Positions 31,401-39,490 of a stretch of DNA of 41,590 bases are shown in pieces. Position 1 is the stretch's first letter; each line of letters starts with the position of its first letter. This DNA comes from Apostichopus parvimensis (lineage: Eukaryota; Echinodermata; Holothuroidea; Aspidochirotida; Stichopodidae). Under the pieces are notes generated by a model. The model searched no databases, had not been told where the DNA came from, and saw only the letters and a program-made list of their open reading frames with translations. The stretch spans positions 16,703-58,292 of the forward strand of contig KN886833.1 in the NCBI GenBank assembly GCA_000934455.1, written 5' to 3'. The translations under genes and the position numbers were made by a program.

Positions 31401-33152
31401 CGTGATACCTTAATTGTTATCTTTTATCTAGACCTGACATGTCCATCGCTGCTATATACACTGTGCTGTGGGTATTGACGGTAGCTGTATATATTGACTG
31501 TACACTAGTGTCTAATTACTGACGGTAGCAAGCTGCGTGTGTATTTTCTGGGATCGATGGTGGTGTCTAACACTTCTGTTACACCTCATTCGAAACTAGG
31601 TCAGATTACCGGCATGAGACGTTTCTTTGTGCGCGAGTCTTCACACCCTTTAAAAATATGGACTATCATTGCATTGCTTCAAACCTATGCTTGCCCCTTC
31701 TCATCTAATAGGTTAACAATTCTTTTCTCGTTAGGTGTGATCACAATAAAAGACGCTGTCGAATTATTTGAGAAAGACACGTTAAAGCAACTGAAGAGTG
31801 AATGTGGGGGACTAAAGACGTTACTCAAAAACCATTATCAAATATTTTATGGTAAGTTCACTTTGATCTTGTTCTGAAATGTATCTCGTTGTCTCTTTTC
31901 AGCAGTACTGTTTTACTTAACGTTTCATGAGCACCTCTCAGAAGGTGATAGTGTATTGTCTAAAATGCTTAAACTTAAAACTTGGTGTGTTGATAGCCGA
32001 CAGTTTTTCATAGAAGTCAAAGGTCATTTGAGTTCACCAGAGGTCAAAGGCTGAAAACCTTGTAAACACGATATCTCAAGAAGTGAAAGATACTTGAATT
32101 TTAAACTTTGAACTGTAGATAGACCTAGGTTAGCGAATGATCCCTATTGTTTTTGTTGGAGGTCAAAGTTCATTTGGGGTCACCGGAGGTCAAAGGCTGA
32201 AAACCTTGTAATTACAATATCTCAAGGAGTAAAAGATGCTTGAACTTTAAACTTGAACTGTGGATTTTTAGGTCACGTCTGAAACCCTTGTCAGCATGAT
32301 ATCTCAAGAAGCGAAAGTTGCTTGAACTTTAAGCTTTGTTTGTTGGTAGCCCTTGCTGAGCAGATGATCCCTGGTTTTTTTTTCATGGAAGTCAAAAGTC
32401 ATTTGAGGTCACCAGAGGTCAAAGTCTGAAAATCTTGTAAGCATGATATCTCAAGAAGTGAGTTTCTTGAACTTTAAACTTTGTTTGTTGGTAGCCCTTG
32501 GTGAGCAGATGATCCCTACGGCTTTTCATGGAGGTCAAAGGTCGTTGAATGTCAACTGTTGGTTACAGTCAGAATAAGTCTAATTATGCAGAAGTGAAGT
32601 TTGTTGACCTTTGACCCTCTTTGCATAGGTATGCATTACTCAATTCTGCAAGACTTGCCATTTCTGCTCAGCAATTCAGCTCATTAGAAAATCTTGTATC
32701 TAAAGTTTCTTCTCATATTGGCAAGCATTCACTAAGTCACGTGACTTTCTGGTTTCATATTGTCATCAAAAGTCTGTTCCTAAGGGATTTTTTTTTAATT
32801 AATCTGTCTGTTGATGCCGGGTTGTTAATAATCGTTTGAATTTCATGGAATCGTTTGAATTTCATGGAATCGTCTTTCTTCAGTTGAAGGTAACAGAGTG
32901 CACATGAGAGATTGGGCTGATGAAGATTCCTGTTTGCCAAAAGTAAGTTCAAAGAATAAGTCGAAAGACAGTGTGAGGAGAAAAGAGAAATTCAAGACAA
33001 AACTCTGTTGGTTTCAGAAGAATCACCCAGATAAGTGTCCGCGACTCGCATCGAAATGTCCATTTGCTCACAGTTCAGTGGATCTCCCGCCGCCGTCGCC
33101 GCCTATCAGAGGGAAACCAAAAGTATATCTCAACAATAACTTCTACTTCTAG
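18970..33152 (+). CDS. TRMT44: TRMT44: tRNA-Ser uridine-44 2'-O-methyltransferase (whole gene, nine exons)
   Basis: The gene encodes the SAM-dependent enzyme (yeast Trm44) that methylates the ribose of U44 in the variable loop of tRNA-Ser. I joined nine exons by GT-AG sites: 18970-19402, 20385-20499, 21242-21479, 25737-25913 (or its twin 24706-24882), 27854-28032, 28446-28629, 29729-30116, 31735-31851 and 32884-33152. Phases fit at every junction and the total is 2100 nt, i.e. 699 residues plus stop (human about 757). Landmarks: N-terminal KPQVVDRRVLC; SAM motif I FVDLGCGNGLLVHIL (303-317); IDLRKRKIWDLYG; DWLIGNHSDELTPWIP (361-376); FVLPCCFYDF (389-398); EDSLRIPSTKK; ECGGLKTLLKNH; and a C-terminal CCCH zinc finger (C652, C662, C669, H673). 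The start ATG has a good context (aaaaatgg), and a possible acceptor (ttttacttag) just before it may mark a 5' UTR intron. Oddity: the motif I exon is present twice. Identity is secure from the motif order. Confidence 0.95.
19403..20384 (+). other. TRMT44 intron 1
   Basis: 982 bases bounded by gtaagc and a ttgttcttttctag acceptor. No repeats or other exons were recognised inside. Confidence 0.85.
20385..20499 (+). CDS. TRMT44: TRMT44 exon 2 (residues 145-182)
   Basis: Reads DETACEVFFIRLNKAK then YFPEDINQSWSYSVSC. The acceptor is ttcttttctag and the donor caaca|gtgagt; reading on past the donor gives an immediate in-frame stop, which supports the boundary. It follows exon 1 in phase. Confidence 0.88.
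20500..21241 (+). other. TRMT44 intron 2
   Basis: 742 bases. Contains a purine-rich G tract at 20860-20890 with six runs of three or more G, a strong G-quadruplex candidate on the sense strand. Confidence 0.85.
21242..21479 (+). CDS. TRMT44: TRMT44 exon 3 (residues 183-262)
   Basis: Reads ILITTSELYEKQHP, PSKEWLFSNLATKLVKW and SMERYSQVHAYIKTKY, matching the family block just ahead of the catalytic domain (W-L-x-x-L-x-x-K-L-x-K-W). Acceptor tttcaacaactcag, donor aag|gtaaca, leaving phase 0. Confidence 0.92.
21793..21800 (+). repeat. Left target-site duplication of 2-kb hAT
   Basis: ctcaaaac, identical to 23807-23814. Confidence 0.9.
21801..23806. mobile_element. Non-autonomous hAT transposon, 2006 bp
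   Basis: Ends are tagtgttcaaacgatta and its near-exact complement taatcgtttgaacacta (one extra base in context), with the TAGTGTTCAAACG form used by hAT elements. Perfect 8-bp target duplications (ctcaaaac) flank it. Subterminal aatcggaatcggtacgat motifs occur at both ends. No transposase is encoded; a 123-codon frame at 22256-22627 is not recognisable. Inside, units of about 90-110 bp repeat between 22527 and 22980. It sits in intron 3 of TRMT44, where splicing would remove it. Confidence 0.93.
22527..22980 (+). repeat. Internal repeats of the 2-kb hAT
   Basis: Four related units: gaccacatggtagcc (22531), gaccacatgttagcctaaca (22655 and 22909), and a variant accacacgtagtcaacggg near 22802. 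Two long units share acactaagtcaatgggaaat and accatcggtttgcaaaaaa. Units with the cattcgct…ttgtg phrase seem to alternate with the units ending in the A run. Confidence 0.8.
23807..23814 (+). repeat. Right target-site duplication of 2-kb hAT
   Basis: ctcaaaac, identical to 21793-21800. Confidence 0.9.
24041..24475. mobile_element. Possible MITE with 19-bp imperfect ends
   Basis: Left end actgcgaatttcggacacc; the right end ggtgtccggaatacgaagt is its reverse complement except at about four positions. No clean target duplication is visible and the superfamily is unknown. Only the paired ends support the call. Confidence 0.4.
24706..24882 (+). CDS. TRMT44: TRMT44 exon 4, copy A (SAM motif I exon)
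   Basis: A 177-nt, 59-codon, phase-0 exon containing FVYEDISIAAYLIVLWEEER and the SAM-binding motif FVDLGCGNGLLVHILNSEG. It has its own acceptor (gattttctacttcag) and donor (gga|gtatga). It differs from copy B at 13 bases in 12 codons; 11 codons are silent and one changes Ile to Leu (YLIV to YLLV). The reading frame is intact. A transcript with both copies would stay in frame but carry two motif I blocks. It may be a haplotype copy placed in tandem by the assembler. Confidence 0.85.
24883..25119 (-). mobile_element. SINE copy A, cut by the assembly gap
   Basis: 98% identical to 25914-26150 downstream of exon copy B (4 differences in 237 bases). It is the tail part of a minus-strand SINE with the (TAA)n run at 24908-24943; the tRNA-like head falls in the run of N. 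Confidence 0.75.
25120..25169. other. Assembly gap (50 N)
   Basis: Exactly 50 undetermined bases, probably a fixed-size placeholder. It starts precisely where the similarity between the two exon 4 segments would continue into the SINE head. Confidence 0.98.
25268..25668 (-). mobile_element. LINE (non-LTR retrotransposon) ORF2 C-terminal relic
   Basis: Read on the minus strand with frameshifts and stops: AAAGIILNATFHDRSEDLSK, ALHWSSLENV, LNGLAPQYLVDMFRHTNN, then FNVAAKEWNELSKE and a stop after LPWGIPG. This order is the C-terminal end of non-LTR reverse transcriptases (the LAPxYL … W-N-x-L block). It is broken and non-functional, and lies between the two exon 4 copies. Confidence 0.85.
25737..25913 (+). 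CDS. TRMT44: TRMT44 exon 4, copy B (residues 263-321)
   Basis: Second copy of the motif I exon, also 177 nt and phase 0, with acceptor attttcttcttcag and donor gga|gtatga. It reads YLLVLW where copy A reads YLIVLW. I used this copy in the protein model because no gap separates it from exon 5; either copy gives the same frame. Confidence 0.9.
25914..26210 (-). mobile_element. tRNA-derived SINE, copy B
   Basis: On the minus strand, ggtcgtggccgagtggataa near 26185-26206 matches a Ser/Leu-type tRNA 5' part with an A-box (TGGCCGAGTGG). A degraded B-box (gatgggtgttgcatcc) follows, then a unique body, ending in (TTA)n at about 25938-25973. It ends only about 30 bases from the exon 4 donor. The head is framed by a 10-bp inverted pair, cctttatcca and tggataaagg. 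Confidence 0.75.
26211..27853 (+). other. TRMT44 intron 4, remainder
   Basis: AT-rich intron sequence up to the acceptor ttgaactcattttcag. Open frames here are low-complexity, hydrophobic and unconvincing. Confidence 0.8.
27854..28032 (+). CDS. TRMT44: TRMT44 exon 5 (residues 322-380)
   Basis: Reads HPGKGIDLRKRKIWDLYG, INPNDTKHLEDYDWLIG and NHSDELTPWIPVMAF: the post-motif-I acidic residue region and the conserved LIGNHSDELTPWIP block of the family. The donor is aggcg ttt ag|gtgagc, phase 2. Confidence 0.95.
28446..28629 (+). CDS. TRMT44: TRMT44 exon 6 (residues 381-442)
   Basis: Reads TRYFVLPCCFYDFDRKY, QYRSYLNFIQEVGKMCGYQV and EDSLRIPSTKK, all family signatures of the methyltransferase core. 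Acceptor tttttctccgtttacag, donor aag|gtattt. Confidence 0.95.
28630..29728 (+). other. TRMT44 intron 6
   Basis: 1099 bases with a long (ATTTT)n microsatellite and AT-rich flank at 28690-28920, and a G run at 29322-29329. Confidence 0.85.
28685..28772 (+). repeat. (ATTTT)n microsatellite
   Basis: About 17 uninterrupted pentanucleotide units, followed by degenerate TTA-rich sequence to about 28920. Confidence 0.95.
29729..30116 (+). CDS. TRMT44: TRMT44 exon 7 (residues 443-571)
   Basis: Reads IGMELPPPELRT, then REETVRNCSNLKKDLKETIV, which matches the family VRNC block, and a lysine/proline-rich linker (EPTKPKKPKKEIEE). Acceptor ttgccag, donor gag|gtaaaa, phase 1. The donor is weaker than the others, but the phase fits exon 8. 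Confidence 0.85.
30117..31734 (+). other. TRMT44 intron 7
   Basis: 1618 bases containing a 14-base C run (30259-30272) and the 39-bp minisatellite (30556-30750). Open frames on both strands at 30900-31480 have no recognisable similarity and probably reflect an unidentified dispersed repeat. Confidence 0.75.
30556..30750 (+). repeat. 39-bp minisatellite, five copies
   Basis: Units begin at 30556, 30595, 30634, 30673 and 30712 with tgacatacaacacaatatca and differ by only a base or two. Because 39 is a multiple of three, frames stay open through it on both strands. Confidence 0.97.
31735..31851 (+). CDS. TRMT44: TRMT44 exon 8 (residues 572-610)
   Basis: Reads GVITIKDAVELFEKD and LKQLKSECGGLKTLLKNH, matching the family LKxECGGLxTLLxNxHQ block. 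Acceptor ttcttttctcgttag, donor tatg|gtaagt, phase 1 kept. Confidence 0.93.
31852..32883 (+). other. TRMT44 intron 8
   Basis: 1032 bases, of which about 590 are the 145-bp AGGTCA-rich repeat. A 21-base direct repeat, tcgtttgaatttcatggaat, lies at about 32832-32870 just before the last exon. Confidence 0.85.
31975..32565 (+). repeat. 145-bp tandem repeat rich in AGGTCA half-sites, about five units
   Basis: Units share gaggtcaaaggctgaaaacc, catgatatctcaagaagtga, tgaactttaaactttg and gatgatccct. One unit is shortened. Within units, AGGTCA-like hexamers are spaced by 1 and 4 bases, for example aggtca-tttg-agttca-ccag-aggtca at 32021-32046. A related pair lies at 34505-34700. Confidence 0.88.
32884..33152 (+). 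CDS. TRMT44: TRMT44 exon 9 with CCCH zinc finger (residues 611-699)
   Basis: Reads VEGNRVHMRDWADEDS, then KTKLCWFQKNHPDKCPRLAS and KCPFAHSSVDLPPPSPP, ending in a stop at 33150-33152. Cysteines 652, 662 and 669 and histidine 673 form C-X9-C-X6-C-X3-H, as in the C-terminal finger of TRMT44, presumably an RNA contact. The acceptor is tttcttcag. Confidence 0.93.
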
Positions 33153-33199
33153 GAAGCTAGAAAAAAGCTAAAAAATAACTTTACCAGTGATGATTTTAA

Positions 33200-34022
33200 C
33201 CAACGTTTTACTGATTCTGCATATAAAAAAAAAATTTCAATATTACATGCAACGCAAGAAGCCTAACCAAGAATTATGACGCTTTAATTAATCTTTTAAT
33301 CACATTTGAAAAGCATGAGTTTCTAAGTTATTGCAATAACTGAAATGTTATAGGTTATCTACAGACCACAAAATATTTTCTATTTGTCACTTCAATGATG
33401 AGCTTGATGAGTGCTTGAGTATCATCGATGCTGAAGTAAAAACCTGCTTTTTAGGGATTATAATATTGATATCTATCAAAATCATATACAACCACATGGA
33501 ACAATTGATCAACACCATTACAATGAATTCCTTAGTAAATACCATTGACAGGCCTACGAGAGTTACAAGTAAAACTTCTACTCTGATTGACAACATCTAC
33601 ACCAACATTCCTCTTTCTAATTTTAACTCTGGTGTGATAATAAGTGATAAATCTGATCATTATCAAATTTTTCTTGTTTTCAAGTTGAACTTGTTCACTA
33701 AAAAGTAAAACTATACCCCAATCCTTGAAACATAATACCTGTGACCCAAATATTGCTTACGTGGCATATCTTTAAATTGGTTACATAGTTACTTTCAGTG
33801 ATCGTTATCACTTTGTGTCGTATAACGTTGTAAGCTCATCACCTATTTCTTGCAATATTGGCGTTCCACAAGATCCAGTTTAAGACCACTACAATTTATG
33901 ATGTATATAAATTATGTTTTGCCGATGACACTACTGTTTTCATCCAACACAAACATTTAGAGAACGCTCTTCAAAATATCAGTAGTGAATTCCTCAAAAT
34001 TTCTGACTGGCTAACACTTTAA
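33200..34022 (+). mobile_element. LINE relic: endonuclease end and reverse transcriptase fragments
   Basis: Frameshifted remains: an endonuclease part with RPTRVTSKTSTLIDNIYTN and SGVIISDKSDHYQIF (about 33545-33680), then reverse-transcriptase pieces CNIGVPQD (the GVPQGS block), ADDTTVFIQHKHLENALQ and ISDWLTL near 33850-34020. The part between the pieces is deleted and stops are frequent. It may belong to the same family as the minus-strand C-terminal relic at 25268-25668. Confidence 0.87.
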
Positions 34023-34504
34023 TTTTTGTGAAGGTTATTATTTAGTTATATCTTATTACGTACCTATTAGACAGATATTTTAGATTCTTCAGGTACCAGC
34101 AAATTATTGTTCTTTGATGGTTAATTAAATAAAACCAATTTTAAACTATAAGAAATATTAAAGTTGACATTGTTTGGCATTTTGCTGAGGGGTACACCTT
34201 TTATTATTGGTTTCGAAGATAATTGTAACCTTTGCATTCATGATGGCGTATGTGTACTTGTTTTGTATTCTGACCGAGGACTTGAACAAAAGAATTCCAG
34301 GTCCTCCGTTGTGATTTCTAAAGAATCACCATGTCCTCGAAAGAATTCTATTATGGGGTATTGTTAAGGTTAGGGTACATGGATTTGAACAATGGAAAAA
34401 ACAATGGGGTCCTCGGTCTGAATGTAAAACACAATATCTAAGGGAAGGTCAGACCAATTTCATATTTGATGTGTAGAAGTACCACATTCAGTACAAATAG
34501 TCTT
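34023..34504. other. Unannotated stretch
   Basis: No recognised coding. An AATAAA at about 34127 could serve a transcript ending here, but its distance from the TRMT44 stop (nearly 1 kb, across a LINE relic) makes that uncertain. Confidence 0.35.
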
Positions 34505-34700
34505 GTTTTTCGTGGAGGTCATTTGGGGTCACCAGGGGTCAAACTGTGAAAACCTTTTTATCACCATATCTCAATACTGGAAGCTTGGGCTAACCTCTAA
34601 TGTAGTGTGTAGTAGTACCACATTGAATTAAAGAAGCCTATTGCTTTTGGTGGAGGTCATTTGGGGTCATCAGAGATCAAATCGTGAAACCCTTGTAAAC
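34505..34700 (+). repeat. Two units related to the 145-bp AGGTCA repeat
   Basis: ggaggtcatttggggtca occurs near 34516 and 34652, each followed by a second or third half-site and by gtgaaaaccttt or gtgaaacccttg. Intervening bases share ccacattca and ccacattgaa phrases. Confidence 0.8.
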
Positions 34701-35739
34701 ATGTACACCCTCGCTATACATTACGCCAGATTCATGAAGAAAACTCATGTTACATCATGGAAACCACAATGCAATTTTGCATTCTGGTTCAATTATCATT
34801 TTAATCCCTATATATCATCTATTAATTTTACATCAAACTGACCACTCAAAACAAGATAACAATCGACTCAACTTACTCTTAGGGCTTTCTACCAACTGAC
34901 GTCAATTTACATTATCAATATCACATATATTTCCTGGTTTGCTGTTGTTTCTGAGCGTCAAATTAAATAATGAACAAGGCATTTTATAGTGTTTTCTCAA
35001 TCTATACCTGTATTATGTTTTATACATGAAATGCAAATGATTTTTAACTTAAGCATGAAAGAATGACAATTCTTTGAATTGCCTGTAAAAAGTTGGAAAC
35101 TTGACGAAAAACTTACAGATCTGGCATAATCCGCAATGGAAATAGAATGTACTAGCTACATTAGCCCTATAACTCCCCCCCCCCCCTCCCAACCCATTTA
35201 CTCTTTCATTTTCTGACTTTGCTCAGTCATTGTGCTTTCATGAATAGTCAGAACCTTTAGGACTATTATCAGGTCTACTTTGGAATTTTATCTACATTTA
35301 AGAAAACCCCACATTCTGGATGAATATCTGTAAAAATCTTTTTAGCTTTCACTCGTTCAAATGAATAATCAGAAGCCCAATTGGCACGATCTTTATCAAA
35401 GGAAAAACAGAAGAATAAAAGCCCAAAGAATAAATCAAAGACAACCTATTGCGTTCTTGAAGTCACTCTATTTGAAGGATACCATCGAAAGTACCTTTGA
35501 AACCATCCTTCGGTACCATAATGCACCCCTGGTGTGTTCTCTCGCTGAACAGGCCTCACCCGGATAACTCCATAAATATTTCCCTGATTTTACTTCAAAG
35601 AGAAATAAACAGATATAATAGGGAACCATTGCCACAAAGTTTCTGTTCAAGTCTAGCTCTGAATATCCAACCCATGATGCATCTGAAAAATCACCATGAC
35701 AACTCTAATAGACTCTGTTAGTCTTCATCAAGATTTTTA
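34701..35739. other. Unannotated stretch
   Basis: AT-rich, with a short C run at 35177-35186. No exon is supported. Confidence 0.4.
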
Positions 35740-35981
35740 CTATGAAACAAAGAATTCGTCCTCCCATAGTGATGGGTCATCTGCATCAAGAAAGTCCTCT
35801 GCATATTCTTCAGGCATTGAATACTGGACAGCCCCATAATGCATCTGTCTTTGATTGTTCCACTCGTCCATATCATCTACTCCTAGTTCTTCGAGGTGAT
35901 GGGAATGGTCTGGAGGTGCAACAGGGTGGTCTGGTGGATCCATCTCCACATCCCAATCCTCTTCTCCCTCAGATGGGAAGA
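35740..35981 (-). CDS. Acidic terminal exon of an unidentified gene
   Basis: On the minus strand a good acceptor (gttattttttcag) ends at 35982, and the frame then runs 79 codons to a stop at 35740-35742. It reads FPSEGEEDWDVEMDPPDHP, ELGVDDMDEWNNQRQMHYG, AVQYSMPEEYAEDFLDADD and PSLWEDEFFVS. It is strongly acidic, with aromatic residues near the end, like a natural C-terminal tail. The exon starts with two bases completing a codon. It could be the last exon of the leucine-rich-repeat gene at 40600-41155, but the phase does not join directly, so at least one more exon would be needed. I do not recognise the family. Confidence 0.6.
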
Positions 35982-36225
35982 CTGAAAAAATAACAGTATG
36001 AAAAGATATCAAAATTGTTAAATCAAATGAGAGAAATATTGACTATGGTAGATAACAAATTTCTCTTTGAATATGTTATTATTTATCATGCAAATAAATA
36101 TTCTAAATCTATGGATTAATGCATTTGTATCGCATAATAAATTGTTCCGGAAAATTTCCTACACAAATGCAACATATTGCAGATTTAGGCCGGAGAACCA
36201 TATAATTGGTTTCCCAAAACGGGAA
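35982..36225. other. Probable intron next to the acidic exon
   Basis: AT-rich, no coding seen. Confidence 0.4.
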
Positions 36226-36298
36226 ACTATAGAATCACTCTAACCGACCTTGCAAAATTGTGAGGGTGACCAGAGATTGCAAAGTCGGCAATGACTAC
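36226..36298 (+). repeat. Dispersed repeat of about 74 bp, copy 2
   Basis: Counterpart of 12351-12424. The motif gcaaagtcgg recurs again at 36309, giving a short internal repetition. Confidence 0.7.
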
Positions 36299-36348
36299 AA
36301 CGCGGATCGCAAAGTCGGTAACTACTATTATGGTTAGATTCCTCCAAC

Positions 36349-36535
36349 ATGGCAGCATACAGAAATGTACTCGAAGCCGAAGTGAATTAATCAGGTCACA
36401 CATCCGGAAACTATGCATACTAAATTCTTCAATACCGCCCTCATTTCCTGTCTGGGAAACATTTCATACTGTAGTTTTGTTTTTTTCAGTTTTGTATGAG
36501 AAAGAAGACTTCATTCAAGATTGCTATTGTAAAAT
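36349..36535 (+). CDS. Candidate first exons of a plus-strand gene (weak)
   Basis: An ATG in strong context (caacatggc) at 36349 opens MAAYRNVLEAE up to a possible gtgaat donor at 36382. A tttttttcag acceptor precedes 36490-36535, open as LYEKEDFIQDCYCK in one frame, with a gtaagt donor. The phases of these two pieces were not shown to agree with that frame, and no family is recognised. It may be chance. Confidence 0.22.
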
Positions 36536-36606
36536 GTAAGTATTACTTTCCTCGAAAACTGTGTTGGTAGGAATGAAAGGTAAACAATGGGACTTTAACA
36601 TACAGT

Positions 36607-38289
36607 ATCCTAGTACCTAGACTAGTAACAATATATATTTCTAGTAACCATGTGTACTACTAGCAATCATACTAGCAATCATGTATACTTCTAGACAAGT
36701 AGCAAAATATATTTCTAGTAACCATGTTTGCTAGTAGCAACAATGGATACTTCTAGACTAGTAACAATATACCTAGTAACCATGTGTAATACCAGTAACC
36801 ATGTGTGCTTCTAGCAGCAATGTATACTTCTAGACTATTAACAATAATTCCTTGTAACCATGTGTACTACAATCAGCTAAGTGTGCTAGTAGTGACCATG
36901 TATACTTCTAGACTAGTATCAATATATACTAGTAATAACCATGTGTAGAACTAGCAAGCAAGTTACTTCCAGGTAAGGAACAATATATACTACTAGTAAC
37001 CCTGTGTGCTACTAGCAACAATGTATACTTCTAGACTAGTTATAATATATATATATACCTATAGTAACCATATGTACTACTAGCAACCATGTTTGCTATA
37101 CTAGCAATCAATGGATACTTCTAGATAAGTATAACAATATATACTACTAGTAACCATGTCTGCTACTTGCAACAATGGATACTTCTAGACTAGTAACAAT
37201 ATATATACCTAGTAACCATGTGTACTACTAGTAACCATGTGTGCTACTAGCAACAACGTATACTTCTAGACTATGAACAATATATATTACTTATAACCTA
37301 TGTTCTACAACCAACTATGTGTGCTAGTAATGACCATGTATACTTCTCGACTAGTAAAAATATAATACTACTAGTACCGTATGTACTACTAGCAACAACA
37401 TATACTTCAAGACTTGTAACCATGTGTACTACAATCAACTATGTGTGCTAGTAGCAACCATGAATACTTCAAGACTATAGTAACAATATATATTCCTAGT
37501 ATCCATGTGTACTACAATCAACTATGTGTACTAGTAGTGACCATGTATACTTATAGACTAGCAACAATATATACTACTAGTAACCATGTGTGCAACTAGC
37601 AACAAATGCATACTTCTAGACTAGTAACAATTTATATACCTAGTAAGCATATGTACTACTAGCAACCATGTTTGCTATACTAACAACCATGTATACTTAT
37701 AGACTAGTAACAATAGATACTACCAGTAACCATGTGTGCTACTAGCAACAATGTACACTTCTAGACTAGTAACACTATATGTTCCTAGTAACCATGTGTA
37801 CTACAATCAATTATGTGTGCTAGTAGTGACCATGTATACTTATAGACTAGTAACAATATATACTACTAGTAACCATGTGTGCAACTAGCAACAATGCATA
37901 CTTCTAGACTAGTAACAATTTCTATACCTAGTTAGCATATGTACTACTAGCAACCATGTTTGCTATACTAACAACCATGTATACTTATAGACTAGTAACA
38001 ATAGATACTACCAGTAACCATGTGTGCTACTAGCAACAATGTACACTCCTAGACTAGTAACACTATATGTTCCTAGTAAGCATATGTACTACTAGCAACC
38101 ATGTTTGCTATACTAACAACCATGTATACTTATAGACTAGTAACAATAGATACTACCAGTAACCATGTGTGCTACTAGCAACAATGTACACTCCTAGACT
38201 AGTAACACTATATGTTCCTAGTAACCATGTGTACTACAATCAATTATGTGTGCTAGTATAGTGACCATGTATACTTATAGACTAGTAAC
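36607..38289 (+). repeat. CTAG/ACTAGT-rich minisatellite, left block
   Basis: Degenerate units of about 62 or about 80 bp built from actagtaacaatatatacta, ctagtaaccatgtgtgctac, tagcaacaatgtatacttct and a variant ctacaatcaactatgtgtgc. A higher-order unit of about 145-290 bp, with tatagactagtaacaataga and taacactatatgttcctag, repeats nearly unchanged near 37690, 37985 and 38130. Stops (TAG) are dense, so it is non-coding. Confidence 0.93.
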
Positions 38290-38297
38290 AGTACTAG
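38290..38297 (+). repeat. Left target-site duplication of 1185-bp hAT
   Basis: agtactag, identical to 39483-39490. Confidence 0.92.
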
Positions 38298-39482
38298 CAG
38301 GGACGTAGCTAAGGCCTGATGATTGGGGGGGTGTAGTGTCTGAAATTCCAACTGGATGGGTTTTGGAGCAAGAAAATTCCGACTGCTGCCTTGTACCCAC
38401 CCCCCCCGTACTACTCGTCAACATTAACATGTCGAACGCGCGCTTAGCGCGCGGAATTTTTTTTTCGATACATTTGTTCACTGGCCCTCACTTCACAAAC
38501 TTATTAATCACTCTGGCTAAGCAAGTTAGCAACTGAGTAAAGTTATCTGCTTCTAGGCTACATAGACTACTAACTACAAAAGCTATGTTAATGTAACAAA
38601 GGGGAAATTTTTTTTCCAACAAATTATATATGACGACATAGTGAATTACCAAAAAATACAGTGCTTTTTACTAGCACGCTTAATATTGTTTTCTTGGGGG
38701 GGGGGGCAATTTATCACTCACATGAAAAACTTTCAATTGTGCACTTCATTCCAACTGAGCATTTAGAATGAAGTGAACAATGAAACATTTTGCAGAAAAA
38801 TGTCCAATTGACGAGATAGGCTATGATAAGTAATTGTCAATTAAACATTTTCAGAAATTTTTTCAATTGCTCAGTTAAAGCAACTGAGCAATCCAACATT
38901 TTTCTGATTTTTTATAAGATTTTATCTTGTTATCTAAACAATTTACTGAAAAATGTCAACTTATGGGGCAAAGTTTTTCTTATTGATGGCACTTTTAAGC
39001 TTCCGTAGATTAACATTGAGTGTTTTAATCGTATACCATACAATGTATATGCTGAACTTAGCGAACAGGGTCAACCCAACCAATAGCAAAATTAATACAT
39101 AAATTAACCGAATTGAAGCTGGCGAACGTTGTACAGTAGTTCTATTAGAATTTTTTTTTTAGAGTAATTCAAAATCATACAAAGTTTTGTATGGTGGAGT
39201 ATAAGGATCGCGAGATACAATTTCTCAATGTGACAAGGAAAACGTGGTAAATATGACTGATCAAAGGAAAATTTTGACCGAAAATTTTAGGTCAGTCACA
39301 AATTACAAGAATATGTGAAAATGAGAGTGCGACAGTCGGAAAATTAGAGTGCAACAGTTGGAAAAATTAGAGTGCGACAGCCGGAAATTCCGACTGTTGC
39401 ACTGAAATTTTCCAACTATCGTCAGTTTTACCAAGATTGGGGGGTGAGACACCCCCCACACCCCCCTCTAGCGACGTCCCTG
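38298..39482. mobile_element. Non-autonomous hAT-like transposon, 1185 bp
   Basis: Starts cagggacgtagcta and ends tagcgacgtccctg, imperfect inverted repeats with one mismatch, flanked by perfect 8-bp duplications (agtactag) inside the minisatellite. Inside are a cgcgcgc-tta-gcgcgcg hairpin (38437-38453), G and C runs, and repeated (t)agagtgcgacag/ggaaaattagagtgc units at 39325-39385. No transposase is encoded. Confidence 0.92.
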
Positions 39483-39490
39483 AGTACTAG
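39483..39490 (+). repeat. Right target-site duplication of 1185-bp hAT
   Basis: agtactag, identical to 38290-38297. Confidence 0.92.

Noticed and set aside
30903..31478. Frames of 135 and 147 codons on both strands in TRMT44 intron 7
   Set aside because: They overlap each other, resemble nothing known, and lie between correctly phased exons 7 and 8.
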